A DNA stretch of 64,000 nt from Helicobacter cetorum (GCF_900198405.1 NZ_FZMR01000019.1:62001-126000); one strand, 5' to 3'; shown: positions 8,716 to 17,084, counted from the stretch's first letter. Program-made: numbers and translations. Notes: a model not told the origin generated them from the letters alone.

Positions 8716-9717
8716 ATGAAAACTTTTAATCTACAAAATAGAAGATACATCGGTTCAAAAGCAAAGCTCATAGAATGGGTATTTAAAAATTTAAAATTAG
8801 ATAATATCAAAAGTGTGTGCGATATTTTTGCTGGAAGTGGGGTAGTAGCTAGTCAATTTGCCACTATTTCTAACATCAAAAGTATTATTCTAAATGATAT
8901 TTTATTTTCTAATGAAATAATTTATCATGCTTTTTTTAAAGGGCAAGACGCTGATTTTAAAAGCTTACAAGAATTAAAAGAATATTATAACAAGGCTTTA
9001 AAGTTAGAAGAAAATTATTTTAGCCAGCATTTTAGCGATAAATTTTTCAGCTACAACGATTGTATAAAAATCGGCAGCATTAGAGAGCATATAGAAAACT
9101 TGGATTTAGACACATTGAATAAGAATATTTTATTGATAAGTCTCATTTATTCTATGGATAAAATCGCTAACACGGTGGGGCATTATGAAGCGTATAGAAA
9201 AAAAGAGATTTTGCAAGATAAATTCATTTTTGAGCTTATTAGCCCTATTAAACATAACAAGAATATTATAATAAAAAGACAGAACGCTAATATATTAGCT
9301 AAAACTTTAAAAACAGATTTAGTCTTTATTGACCCCCCCTATAATTCAAGACAATATAGTCGGTTTTATCATCTCTATGAAAATTTAGTGCAATGGAAAA
9401 AACCCAAACTTTATGGAACAGCCTTAAAACCAAAATGCGAGAATATGAGCGAGTATTGTCGCTCTAATGCCAAAAAAGAATTGAGTGATTTGATTGAAAA
9501 GCTAGATTGTAAGATAATCGCTTTAACTTATAACAATACCTACAATTCTAAATCTAGCTCTTCGCAAAATAAAATAAGCTTTGAAGATATAATAGATATT
9601 TTAAGTCAAAAAGGAAAATTAAGTGTCAAAGAAAAAGCCCATAGTTTTTTTAATTCAGGAAAAACTGATTTTAAAGAACATAAAGAATTTTTATTTATCG
9701 TGGAAGTGAAACCTTGA
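8716..9717 (+). CDS. Type II adenine-specific DNA methyltransferase (first of a pair)
   Basis: Probable N6-adenine methyltransferase of a type IIS restriction system. The AdoMet-binding motif FAGSGVVASQ (residues 39-48) precedes the catalytic motif DPPYNSRQYSRFYHLYENL (near 206), the order of D12-class enzymes. The FIDPPYNSRQY phrase is typical of the COG3392-like group. The codons of DPPY contain a C7 run (9333-9339), a possible slippage site. Its stop overlaps the TTG start of the next methyltransferase. Base composition is very AT-rich and the cassette interrupts a conserved ruvB-tat order, so recent gain is likely. Target sequence is inferred only from the neighbouring nuclease. Confidence 0.85.
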   Translation: MKTFNLQNRRYIGSKAKLIEWVFKNLKLDNIKSVCDIFAGSGVVASQFATISNIKSIILNDILFSNEIIYHAFFKGQDADFKSLQELKEYYNKALKLEENYFSQHFSDKFFSYNDCIKIGSIREHIENLDLDTLNKNILLISLIYSMDKIANTVGHYEAYRKKEILQDKFIFELISPIKHNKNIIIKRQNANILAKTLKTDLVFIDPPYNSRQYSRFYHLYENLVQWKKPKLYGTALKPKCENMSEYCRSNAKKELSDLIEKLDCKIIALTYNNTYNSKSSSSQNKISFEDIIDILSQKGKLSVKEKAHSFFNSGKTDFKEHKEFLFIVEVKP

Positions 9718-10613
9718 ATAAGCCTATTCGTTCGCCCTTTTTCTATGTAGGGGATAAATACAAGCTCATGCCACAACTCAATAAATTATTTCCAAATAAT
9801 ATTAATCAATTCATTGAACCCTTTGTAGGTGGGGGTAGCGTGTTTTTAAACACTAAGGCTAAAAGATATTTAGCTAATGACATAGATATTCATATTATCA
9901 ATTTACATAAAACTTTAAGCCGGTTCAATACTTGTGAACTTTTTGATGCATTATCTAGGATTATCACTCATTATGGCTTATCGTTTTCTCTTAAAGGCAT
10001 TACAGCCCCTAATGCCTTAAAAAAACAATATATAAAAACCTATTATGCTAAGTTCAATAAAACAGCTTATGAAAAACTAAGGGCTGATTTTAACTCTAAT
10101 CAAAATAACATGCTTTATTTATACTTGCTTTTAATTTATGGGTTTAACCATATGATTAGATTTAATTCTAAGGGGCTTTTTAACTTGCCTGTGGGTAATG
10201 TGGATTTTAATGAAAATGTTTATAACGCCCTAAAAAACTACATAAATTTTATACAACAAAACACCATTATGTTTAGCAACACCGATTATATTGATTTTCT
10301 TAAATCTATCACTTATTTAAAAGATGATTATGTGTATTTTGACCCCCCTTATTTAATCTCAAATAGCGAATACAACAAACTATGGGATAGCGATAATGAG
10401 ATAGCCTTATATGGCATAATAGATAGCTTAGATAAAAAGGGAGTTAAATTTGGTCTCACTAACTTAGTTTGTCATAAAGGAGAGACTAATTCTATTTTAA
10501 AAGAGTGGGCTAAAAAATATTATATTTTTAATATCAAAAGTAATTATATCAGTTTTAATGACAATACCATTAAAGAAGATAGTAAAGAAATCTTTGTAAC
10601 TAATTATAGGTAA
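9714..10613 (+). CDS. Dam-like adenine-specific DNA methyltransferase (second of a pair)
   Basis: D12-class (Dam-type) N6-adenine methyltransferase of 299 aa. Seen in order: SPFFYVGDKYKLMPQL near the N-terminus (the RSPFxxxGGK-like motif), the AdoMet motif FVGGGSVF (near 38-45), the acceptor phrase LANDID, and catalytic YFDPPYL (near 207-213). The start is TTG at 9714, overlapping the upstream stop codon. A second, unrelated-looking adenine methyltransferase beside the first fits an asymmetric recognition site whose two strands need separate enzymes. Confidence 0.88.
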   Translation: MNKPIRSPFFYVGDKYKLMPQLNKLFPNNINQFIEPFVGGGSVFLNTKAKRYLANDIDIHIINLHKTLSRFNTCELFDALSRIITHYGLSFSLKGITAPNALKKQYIKTYYAKFNKTAYEKLRADFNSNQNNMLYLYLLLIYGFNHMIRFNSKGLFNLPVGNVDFNENVYNALKNYINFIQQNTIMFSNTDYIDFLKSITYLKDDYVYFDPPYLISNSEYNKLWDSDNEIALYGIIDSLDKKGVKFGLTNLVCHKGETNSILKEWAKKYYIFNIKSNYISFNDNTIKEDSKEIFVTNYR

Positions 10614-10619
10614 TCAAAT

Positions 10620-11693
10620 ATGACTAGAAAAATAACACGAAAAATTTTAAGCTTTTCAACTACCATGCGAAACCCTAAAAGGATAGGGCAATTTTTAGCT
10701 ATCTTAGAAAAGTTTGAAAATGAAATCCTTAGCTCTTCAACGATTATACAAATTGTCAAATCTGTTTTAGCTCATAGGCTTTATAGACCTACTTCTATTC
10801 ATTATAATGAAACATTGAGAGAAAAATTTGACTCTAATGAATATGTTTTGAGCAATGAAGAACTAGAACACATCATAAAAATATCCCCACAAAAACACAA
10901 AGAAAAAGGTTTTGAATATGGGTGGGAAAGCCGTTTTGATACTTGGTTCAAACTCATGTGTGAGTTTGGGTTTTGTTACTATATTAAGAATGAAAAGATT
11001 TTAATCAGTGATAGTGCTAAAAGGCTTATTAGTGCTTATTACGATAGAAAAAACAACGCCTTTAAAGAAAGCGTTGATGAAAGCGTAGTTGGGGCTATAT
11101 TTTTAAACGCTCTATCTAAATATGAAGTAGGAAACCCTTATAAAAAGAACTTAAACCATAATAACCCTTTCAAGTTATTGCTCTCACTCTTAGTTAAACT
11201 CAAAAATACAAATTTAACCCCCCTATGTATCAAAGAAATTCCTATTTTACTTTGTTGGCGAAACAATAATGCTAATGAGCTTTATGACTATATTACTGCT
11301 TTAAGGCAAGAAATTGTTGCTATCAATAAAACAAATTTTAGTTATTCAGATGAATTTATCTATGAAAAATGCTTAGAGCTTTTAGAAAGCGATAATAAAA
11401 TACGATTCAAAATGAGTCAAATCACTAACGAAGCCGTTGATGAATACATTAGGAAAATGCGTATTACTGGACTTATCTCGTTGCGTGGCAATGGCAGGTT
11501 TATTGACATTAACACGAATGAAATAGAGAAAATAAATTATATTTTACAAACAAATAACGCTTTTAAAAATAATTATTTAGATGATAGCCAAGCTAACAAG
11601 TTTGCTTTTTTAATTACATGGCAAGTGTGGATAAATTTCTGCTTGGCACCACTAAAATTAGCGTTGATGAAAATATTAAATCAAACAAATTAA
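10620..11693 (+). CDS. AlwI-family type IIS restriction endonuclease, N-terminal part (frameshifted)
   Basis: The N-terminus (RKILSFSTTMRNPKRIGQFL) and the helical middle resemble AlwI-family endonucleases, which cut outside GGATC-like sites. In this frame the protein runs into out-of-frame sequence after NKFAFL and stops at 11693. The catalytic half continues in another frame from about 11606. Insertion of one T into the T6 run at 11606-11611 would join both halves as NKFAFFNYMASVDKFL. So this is either an inactive gene, a phase-variable gene in the off state, or a sequencing error at the homopolymer. The family call rests on remembered motifs, not a search. Confidence 0.75.
   Translation: MTRKITRKILSFSTTMRNPKRIGQFLAILEKFENEILSSSTIIQIVKSVLAHRLYRPTSIHYNETLREKFDSNEYVLSNEELEHIIKISPQKHKEKGFEYGWESRFDTWFKLMCEFGFCYYIKNEKILISDSAKRLISAYYDRKNNAFKESVDESVVGAIFLNALSKYEVGNPYKKNLNHNNPFKLLLSLLVKLKNTNLTPLCIKEIPILLCWRNNNANELYDYITALRQEIVAINKTNFSYSDEFIYEKCLELLESDNKIRFKMSQITNEAVDEYIRKMRITGLISLRGNGRFIDINTNEIEKINYILQTNNAFKNNYLDDSQANKFAFLITWQVWINFCLAPLKLALMKILNQTN
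11606..11611 (+). repeat. T6 homopolymer at the nuclease frameshift
   Basis: A run of six T after GC. The upstream reading frame uses GCT TTT TTA; one additional T restores a continuous frame into the C-terminal half. This is the simplest place for the lesion. Confidence 0.6.
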
Positions 11694-12247
11694 ACGAACT
11701 AGCTACAACTTATTCTAAAGATTTCGTAAAACAAGAATTGCTTATTACTTGCAACAAGCAAAAAGAGTCAAAAGATAGTTTCTTAAGACTCATTGACAAA
11801 CCTTTACGCTTGGAATTTTTAACAGCCATTTTCTTAACACAAAGTTTTAAAAATTTAAGCGTGATACCAAACTATAAGAGCGATGATGAAGGACTACCCA
11901 TATTTACAGCAAGTAAAAACAAGGCTGATATTATCGCTATAGATACAAAAGCTGAGAGTTATATAGAAGTGAGTTTGATTAGAGATAGAAGTCAAAGCAC
12001 CTTAGAAATGATACCCATTGAAAGACATTTAAAAGAATTGATTAAAAATAGTGCTAATCATAAAGAAAAGTTTAGTGTCTTTGTAGCTCCAAATATCCAC
12101 AACGACGCTAAGGAATATGCAAGATTTGCTAAATTTAAGAACGATAAAATCAATATACCTTATTACGCCATTAACGATTTTATAGAAAAGGTAGAAAATA
12201 GCACAGAATTGCTACAACTCAATGATGAAAAGTTACTGATTTTATAA
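11618..12247 (+). CDS. AlwI-family type IIS restriction endonuclease, C-terminal part (frameshifted)
   Basis: This frame holds the second half of the nuclease that begins at 10620. It contains a likely PD-(D/E)xK-type core, KADIIAID followed by SYIEVSLI (near residues 103-121 of this fragment), in which D and E would be the metal ligands. The ATG at 11618 need not be a real start: the frame stays open through the T6 run upstream, and no clear ribosome site precedes it. Together the two parts make about 560 aa, a plausible full-length enzyme. Confidence 0.7.
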   Translation: MASVDKFLLGTTKISVDENIKSNKLNELATTYSKDFVKQELLITCNKQKESKDSFLRLIDKPLRLEFLTAIFLTQSFKNLSVIPNYKSDDEGLPIFTASKNKADIIAIDTKAESYIEVSLIRDRSQSTLEMIPIERHLKELIKNSANHKEKFSVFVAPNIHNDAKEYARFAKFKNDKINIPYYAINDFIEKVENSTELLQLNDEKLLIL

Positions 12248-12272
12248 GGCTGATTTTATTAGTTTTAAAAAA

Positions 12273-12370
12273 TGGCGAGAGGGTAGAAGAATCGAACTTC
12301 TCAGCACCTAGACATCTAGGCACTCTATGGGTTTGAAGCCCACGGCATACACCAGATATGCTTACCCTCC
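12273..12370 (-). tRNA. selC: tRNA-Sec (anticodon UCA)
   Basis: A 98-nt tRNA on the minus strand with an encoded CCA end. The acceptor pairs GGAGGGT with ACCCTCT (first pair G-U). The D stem is extended to six pairs (GCATAT/GTATGC), a hallmark of selenocysteine tRNA. The anticodon arm GTGGG-CTTCAAA-CCCAT carries UCA. A long variable arm (CCTAGA/TCTAGG) precedes the T arm AGAAG-TTCGATT-CTTCT. It lies between the restriction cassette and tatB, opposite in strand to both. No gene for selenocysteine synthesis or insertion is in the window. Confidence 0.88.
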
Positions 12371-12477
12371 ATGAGCTTAAAGGACATTAGTTGCATTCTA
12401 TCATAAAAAACTTCAATCTTAAACCCCTTTAATTTCAAACTTTTACTTTTTAATCTTGTTTAGAAAGAAAATTACAC

Positions 12478-12483
12478 TACAAT
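12478..12483 (+). promoter_or_regulatory. -10 box for the tat operon
   Basis: TACAAT about 43 nt before the tatB ATG, downstream of the tRNA on the opposite strand. No clear -35 element, as usual in Helicobacter. Confidence 0.45.
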
Positions 12484-12525
12484 AACAATAAAATTTCTAG
12501 TATAAGGGTGTGAAAATAAATTACT

Positions 12526-12981
12526 ATGTTTGGCATGGGCATTTTTGAAATCCTTGTTGTGGTGATTGTAGCGATTATTTTTTTAGGGCCAGAAAAATTC
12601 CCCCAGGCTATTATAGATATTGCGAAGTTTTTTCGTGCTGTGAAAAAAACGCTCAATGACGCTAAGGACACTTTGGATAAAGAAATCAATATTGAAGAAC
12701 TAAAAAAAGAGACCTTAGAATATCAAAAACTCTTTGAAAATAATCTTGAAGGCGTTTCTAAAGGTATTAGGATTGAGGAATTAGAAGACGCTAGAATGAG
12801 TGTGGAAAATGAGATTAAAAGCGTTCAAGATTTAATGCAAGATTATGAATATAGCTTAGAAAAAGACAAGCTTCTTAGTAACTTAAATGAAGAAGTTTCA
12901 AGCGATGAGCCTTTTAAAGAAACAGAGTTAATTGCTAACAACAATACAGAAAAATCCGACAAAGAAAAAGAGCATGTTTGA
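12526..12981 (+). CDS. tatB: Twin-arginine translocase subunit TatB
   Basis: Membrane subunit that, with TatC, binds twin-arginine signal peptides of folded proteins. One N-terminal membrane helix (residues 4-21), the hinge FLGPEKFPQ, then an amphipathic helix and a long acidic tail. The glutamate in the membrane segment (IFEIL) and the length of 151 aa favour TatB over TatA. The end overlaps the tatC start by 8 nt, so the two are coupled. Confidence 0.92.
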   Translation: MFGMGIFEILVVVIVAIIFLGPEKFPQAIIDIAKFFRAVKKTLNDAKDTLDKEINIEELKKETLEYQKLFENNLEGVSKGIRIEELEDARMSVENEIKSVQDLMQDYEYSLEKDKLLSNLNEEVSSDEPFKETELIANNNTEKSDKEKEHV

Positions 12982-13717
12982 AGATTTAAAACCGCATTTA
13001 CAGGATTTAAGAAAGCGTTTAATGATTTCTGTAGGAACGCTTTTAGTGGCGTTTTTAGGGTGTTTTCATTTTTGGAAAAATATTTTTGAATTTATCAAGG
13101 ATTCTTATAAAGGCACACTCATTCAGCTCTCCCCCATTGAAGGGGTTATGGTAGCGATTAAAATAAGCTTTTCGGCTGCACTTGTCATTTCTATGCCCAT
13201 TATTTTTTGGCAATTATGGCTCTTTATCGCTCCGGGGCTTTATAAAAATGAAAAAAAAGTGATTCTGCCTTTCGTGTTTTTTGGGAGTGCTATGTTTTTA
13301 ATCGGAGCTAGTTTTTCCTACTATGTAGTGTTTCCTTTTATTATTGAATACTTGGCTACTTTTGGAAGCGATGTATTTGCTGCTAACATTTCTGCATCTA
13401 GTTATGTGAGCTTTTTTACCCGCTTGATTTTAGGTTTTGGCATAGCGTTTGAATTACCTGTTTTGGCGTATTTCTTAGCTAAGGTAGGCTTGATTACTGA
13501 TGCAAGTTTAAAGGCATATTTTAAATACGCTATTGTAGTGATTTTCATTGTAGCGGCTATTATCACTCCCCCTGATGTGGTGAGTCAAATTTTTATGGCG
13601 TTGCCTTTAGTAGGACTTTATGGGCTTTCTATTTTAATTGCAAAATTTGTCAATCCTGCTCCAAAAGATGAAGAGAGTGAAGCTGAAGAAAATGAAGAAA
13701 AAGCGAGTGATAATTGA
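12974..13717 (+). CDS. tatC: Twin-arginine translocase subunit TatC
   Basis: Six-helix membrane core of the Tat translocase. The N-terminal MFEDLKPHLQDLRKRL is the conserved cytoplasmic signal-peptide-binding segment, followed by membrane helices with FWQLWLFIAPGLYKNEKK and GIAFELPV, all family landmarks. ATG at 12974 was chosen because the protein then begins exactly at the conserved segment; the longer in-frame start at 12932 would add 14 unrelated residues inside tatB. The acidic tail is typical of the genus. Confidence 0.96.
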   Translation: MFEDLKPHLQDLRKRLMISVGTLLVAFLGCFHFWKNIFEFIKDSYKGTLIQLSPIEGVMVAIKISFSAALVISMPIIFWQLWLFIAPGLYKNEKKVILPFVFFGSAMFLIGASFSYYVVFPFIIEYLATFGSDVFAANISASSYVSFFTRLILGFGIAFELPVLAYFLAKVGLITDASLKAYFKYAIVVIFIVAAIITPPDVVSQIFMALPLVGLYGLSILIAKFVNPAPKDEESEAEENEEKASDN

Positions 13718-14751
13718 GAGAATTTGATTTAGAAAGCTATGATTATAACTTGCCTAAGGAGTTGATTGCAAACTATCCTATTCTACCTAAAGAAAAGGCT
13801 AAATTGCTTGTATATGAAAGGCATTCGCAAAAAATTACGCACACTACTTTTGAACATGTTTTAGACTTTTTCCCCAAAAACGCTCTTATTGTATTAAATG
13901 ATACTAAAGTGATTAAAGCTAGGCTTTTTGGAGCTAAGCACACATTTTCTCATTTAAAAACCACCGAAGTGTTTTTCCACCGCTTTATTAAAGACAATAT
14001 CGCTCTAACTCAAATTAAGGGTAAAGTAAAAGCAGGCACTAGAATCTTTTTTGATTTAAATAACCACGCTGAAGTCTTAGAATTACTCAATAACGGACAA
14101 CGCTTAATCGCTTTTTATGAAAACAATAACCCTTTAGAAGAAGTTAGTATCTTAAGGCTTTTAGAACAACATGGGCATATGCCCTTACCCCCCTATATTA
14201 AAAGGGCTGATGAAAATTTGGATTTGAATGAATACCAAAGCGTGTTTGCTAAACATTCTGGAGCGATTGCTGCCCCTACGGCGTCATTACATTTTTCTAA
14301 AAACTGCTTAGAAACTTTACAAAAAAACTTCAAGCACACTTTTTTAACCTTGCATGTGGGGGCTGGAACTTTTTCTAGTATAGAAACCAAAGATATTAGG
14401 GAGCATAAAATCCATACAGAAATTTTACAAATCTCTAAAAATAGTCAAAAAATTCTACAAGAAGAAAAAGAGATTTTATGTATCGGCACGACCGCTTTAA
14501 GAAGCGTGGAATATTTCAAACGCTTAGAAGACCCTAAACAAGAAACTTTTGAATGCGATATTTTCTTACATTTAGCTAATCCTATTAAGCATGTCAATTA
14601 CTTACTCACTAATTTTCATTTACCAAAATCCAGCCTTTTAATGCTCGTAAGTGCCTTGATAGGCTTAGAAAAAGCTAAAGAAATCTATTCTATAGCTATA
14701 GAAAATAAATATCGTTTCTATTCTTATGGCGATGGAATGCTGATTTTATGA
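13714..14751 (+). CDS. queA: S-adenosylmethionine:tRNA ribosyltransferase-isomerase
   Basis: Makes epoxyqueuosine in tRNA by transferring the ribosyl part of AdoMet to preQ1. Family motifs: DYNLPKELIANYP at the N-terminus, VLNDTKVIKARLFG (near 60), GHMPLPPYIKR (near 152-162), GAIAAPTASLHF (near 180) and HVGAGTF (near 210). The start is TTG at 13714 and overlaps the tatC stop. At 345 aa it is full length. It overlaps rsmG by 4 nt. Confidence 0.95.
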   Translation: MREFDLESYDYNLPKELIANYPILPKEKAKLLVYERHSQKITHTTFEHVLDFFPKNALIVLNDTKVIKARLFGAKHTFSHLKTTEVFFHRFIKDNIALTQIKGKVKAGTRIFFDLNNHAEVLELLNNGQRLIAFYENNNPLEEVSILRLLEQHGHMPLPPYIKRADENLDLNEYQSVFAKHSGAIAAPTASLHFSKNCLETLQKNFKHTFLTLHVGAGTFSSIETKDIREHKIHTEILQISKNSQKILQEEKEILCIGTTALRSVEYFKRLEDPKQETFECDIFLHLANPIKHVNYLLTNFHLPKSSLLMLVSALIGLEKAKEIYSIAIENKYRFYSYGDGMLIL

Positions 14752-15284
14752 ACCCTTTATTACAAGCCTACGCTAATATTCTTTTAGAATGGAATAAGAC
14801 GCATAACTTAAGTGGGGCAAGAAATTTAAGCGAGTTAGAACCCCAAATTTTAGACGCCCTAAAGCCTTTAGAGTTTATTAAAGATTTTAAAACTTGCTTG
14901 GATATAGGAAGTGGGGCAGGCTTACCTGCCATTCCTTTAGCCCTAGAAAAACCTAACACACAATTCATTCTTTTAGAACCTAGAGTTAAAAGAGTAGCTT
15001 TTTTAAACTATCTTAAAAGCGTTTTACCCTTAGAAAATATTGAAATTATTAAAAAGCGTTTGGAAGATTATAAAAATCCCCTAAAAGTAGATTTAATCAC
15101 ATCTAGGGCTGTCGCAAGCTCTTCTTTTTTGATAGAAAAAAGCCAGCATTTACTTGAAAATAAGGGGTATTTCTTATTCTATAAAGGCGAGCAATTAAAA
15201 GATGAAATTGCTTGCAAAGACACTGAATGCTTTGTTTATGAAAAACGCATTTATTTTTACAAATCAAAGGAAAGTTTATGTTAA
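14748..15284 (+). CDS. rsmG: 16S rRNA (guanine527-N7)-methyltransferase
   Basis: Modifies G527 of 16S rRNA. The AdoMet motif LDIGSGAGLPAIPLA (near 57-71) is followed by LLEPRVKRVAFLNYL and by SRAVASSSFL, all RsmG signatures. At 178 aa it is slightly short, like other Helicobacter versions (HP1063). It starts inside the queA stop (ATGA), as part of a translationally linked tatB-tatC-queA-rsmG run. Confidence 0.93.
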   Translation: MNPLLQAYANILLEWNKTHNLSGARNLSELEPQILDALKPLEFIKDFKTCLDIGSGAGLPAIPLALEKPNTQFILLEPRVKRVAFLNYLKSVLPLENIEIIKKRLEDYKNPLKVDLITSRAVASSSFLIEKSQHLLENKGYFLFYKGEQLKDEIACKDTECFVYEKRIYFYKSKESLC

Positions 15285-15508
15285 GAATTTTAGTCCCATT
15301 GCTTCTTATTGTGTGGGTTATATGGCGTTTGTTTTTTAAACAAAAACCCCTTAAAAACAACCATTCTTACAAAGAGCAAACCACTAAAGAGCTAGAAGAA
15401 CACATGATTAGTTGTTCTAAATGCCAAACCTATGTCTCTAGCAAAGACGCTATTTATAGTGGGGCAACGGCTTATTGTAGCGAGGCTTGCTTGAATGACA
15501 AGGGATAA
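15278..15508 (+). CDS. Small membrane protein with a four-cysteine zinc-finger-like tail (HP1064-like)
   Basis: A 76-aa protein with one N-terminal membrane helix (residues 2-20) and a soluble tail containing SCSKCQ and YCSEAC, a CxxC...CxxxC arrangement that probably binds a metal. This resembles the PP0621 family. It overlaps the end of rsmG by 7 nt and has a ribosome site (AAAGGA). It is conserved at this place in Helicobacter. Function is unknown. Confidence 0.75.
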   Translation: MLRILVPLLLIVWVIWRLFFKQKPLKNNHSYKEQTTKELEEHMISCSKCQTYVSSKDAIYSGATAYCSEACLNDKG

Positions 15509-15598
15509 TATATTTTTATCCCCTATAAAAATATATCAATTAAGTCAAAGTCTATAACTTAGATGTAATTCTTAAAAAACTACTTTTAAAGGATAAAC

Positions 15599-16012
15599 AT
15601 GCTCATCTTGGGACACCCCTTAATTCCTAGCGCTAATTTTATTTCCATAAAAAACATTGATGATATTTGTTCTACTACTAATAATGATATAGTGTATTTT
15701 AAAGCCCATAAAACAAATTTAAGCCTAGCCAAATATTGCTTTGAAAATAGCGTGAATTTTAGCGTAATCTTTTTATCGCACAAAGAACCCCTAGAGATTG
15801 ATACATTTTTTTTATTCACCGCCTTTAAAGTGCAATATTGTATCTTTAGTAATATTGAACAAGCTATTATCGCTCAACAATACGCTACTAATTACTTACT
15901 GGATAGCAAAATTTTATTTTCTATGGATTTAGACAATACAGAGTTATGGCAGATTTGCGCTAACACCCAAATTGATGGTGTCATTTCTAAAGATTTACTT
16001 TTTTTAGAATAA
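15599..16012 (+). CDS. Hypothetical protein (HP1065-like)
   Basis: A 137-aa soluble protein without a signal peptide or obvious catalytic motif. The pattern of short alternating strands and helices (MLILGHPLIPSANFISI at the start; DGVISKDLLFLE at the end) suggests a small alpha/beta fold. An AAGGA ribosome site lies 7 nt before the ATG. It stands between the rsmG group and tRNA-Ser. I do not recognise a function. Confidence 0.65.
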   Translation: MLILGHPLIPSANFISIKNIDDICSTTNNDIVYFKAHKTNLSLAKYCFENSVNFSVIFLSHKEPLEIDTFFLFTAFKVQYCIFSNIEQAIIAQQYATNYLLDSKILFSMDLDNTELWQICANTQIDGVISKDLLFLE

Positions 16013-16035
16013 GCCCTTTTTAAACAAATCTTAGT

Positions 16036-16041
16036 TATAAT
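16036..16041 (+). promoter_or_regulatory. -10 box for tRNA-Ser
   Basis: TATAAT ending 20 nt before the mature 5' end, a usual spacing for a tRNA promoter with a short leader. Confidence 0.5.
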
Positions 16042-16061
16042 AACCCCCTTGTTTAACAAAT

Positions 16062-16149
16062 GGGGAGATGTCCGAGTGGTTGAAGGAGCACGCCTGGAAC
16101 GCGTGTAAGGTGCAAGCCTTCGAGGGTTCGAATCCCTCTCTCTCCGCCA
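16062..16149 (+). tRNA. tRNA-Ser (anticodon GGA)
   Basis: An 88-nt class II tRNA with encoded CCA. The acceptor GGGGAGA pairs with TCTCTCC (one G-U); the anticodon loop CTGGAAC gives GGA; a long variable arm and the T arm GAGGG-TTCGAAT-CCCTC are present. The 3' end is directly adjacent to the stop codon of the convergent oxidoreductase gene. Confidence 0.95.
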
Positions 16150-17076
16150 TTATCCTTTAGCTAGAATTTCTGCCTTTTCTAGTATTGCTATCGTTTGAAG
16201 AACATTTTCTTTTTGCCAAGTTTCAATCCCACCTTGCTTAATATTTTGATAAAAAGCTTTTAAAGCATTATCTAAGGACAGGGTTTTTTCAAGTTTAGGA
16301 ACATAAAATTTAGGGGCTTTCAAACTAGGCTTACAAGTGTCATACACCAAAATAGGCGTTTGGCTTGTATCCTCATAAATAACGCTTTTTTGCTCGCCAA
16401 TTAGCACCATTTTACGCACCTTTTTTTCATGCAACCAAGACACACAAATATTGATAAAAACTTGTTTATAGCTCCCTATTACAAACGCTTGAGCGTTAGT
16501 TTGGCACATTTTAGCAACGCTCACTTTTTCTAATAGTAAATCCCCTAAAAGATAATTTAAAATACTTATATCATGCAAAGCCAAATCCCATAAGACATCA
16601 CAATCTTGCCTAAAAATCCCAAAATTCAACCGCTCGCTTGTGATACTTTTTATCTCTCCTAGTTCGTGCATGTGTTTTTTAAGCCAACGCACCGCATTAG
16701 AATAAGTGAATGTATAATCACAAAATAATATCAAGCGATATTCTTTAGCAAGCTCATAGAGTTTAAGAGCGTGGATATAATTAAAACTTAAAGGTTTTTC
16801 CACAAACACATGCTTACTAGCTTTCAAACATTGCTTTACAAGACTTGCATGCGTGTTGGCTGGAGTGGCAATAAGAATTACTTCTATTTCTTTATCCAAT
16901 AACAATTCTTCTAAAGAATGATATATCTTCACACAAGGATAATCTTTTTTAGCTTGTTCTCTTGCTAAAAGAGCGTTATCTAAAATTCCTACCAATTCAA
17001 AAAACTCAGTTTTGATAACACTTCTTGCTAAGTTCTTACCCCAATAGCCATACCCTAAAAGCGCTACTTTTTTCAC
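16150..17076 (-). CDS. Gfo/Idh/MocA-family sugar dehydrogenase (WbpB/WlbA-like)
   Basis: NAD-dependent oxidoreductase of nucleotide sugars. The Rossmann motif LGYGYWGKN (residues 6-14) is followed by ATPANTHASL (near 75), the family signature VEKPLS (near 95) and LWDLALHDISIL (near 166), whose histidine is catalytic in relatives. This last phrase is typical of UDP-GlcNAc-uronate 3-dehydrogenases in surface polysaccharide loci. The next gene, a hexapeptide acyltransferase, is the usual companion. The aminotransferase (WbpE-like) that would act between them is not here. The gene abuts the tRNA-Ser 3' end with no spacing. Substrate is inferred. Confidence 0.82.
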   Translation of the reverse strand: MKKVALLGYGYWGKNLARSVIKTEFFELVGILDNALLAREQAKKDYPCVKIYHSLEELLLDKEIEVILIATPANTHASLVKQCLKASKHVFVEKPLSFNYIHALKLYELAKEYRLILFCDYTFTYSNAVRWLKKHMHELGEIKSITSERLNFGIFRQDCDVLWDLALHDISILNYLLGDLLLEKVSVAKMCQTNAQAFVIGSYKQVFINICVSWLHEKKVRKMVLIGEQKSVIYEDTSQTPILVYDTCKPSLKAPKFYVPKLEKTLSLDNALKAFYQNIKQGGIETWQKENVLQTIAILEKAEILAKG

Positions 17077-17084
17077 AATGATTT

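Noticed and set aside
12273-12370. tRNA-Leu or tRNA-Ser as the identity of the long-arm tRNA
   Set aside because: The anticodon is UCA and the D stem has six pairs. A serine tRNA with UGA would need a different anticodon order, so selenocysteine fits better.
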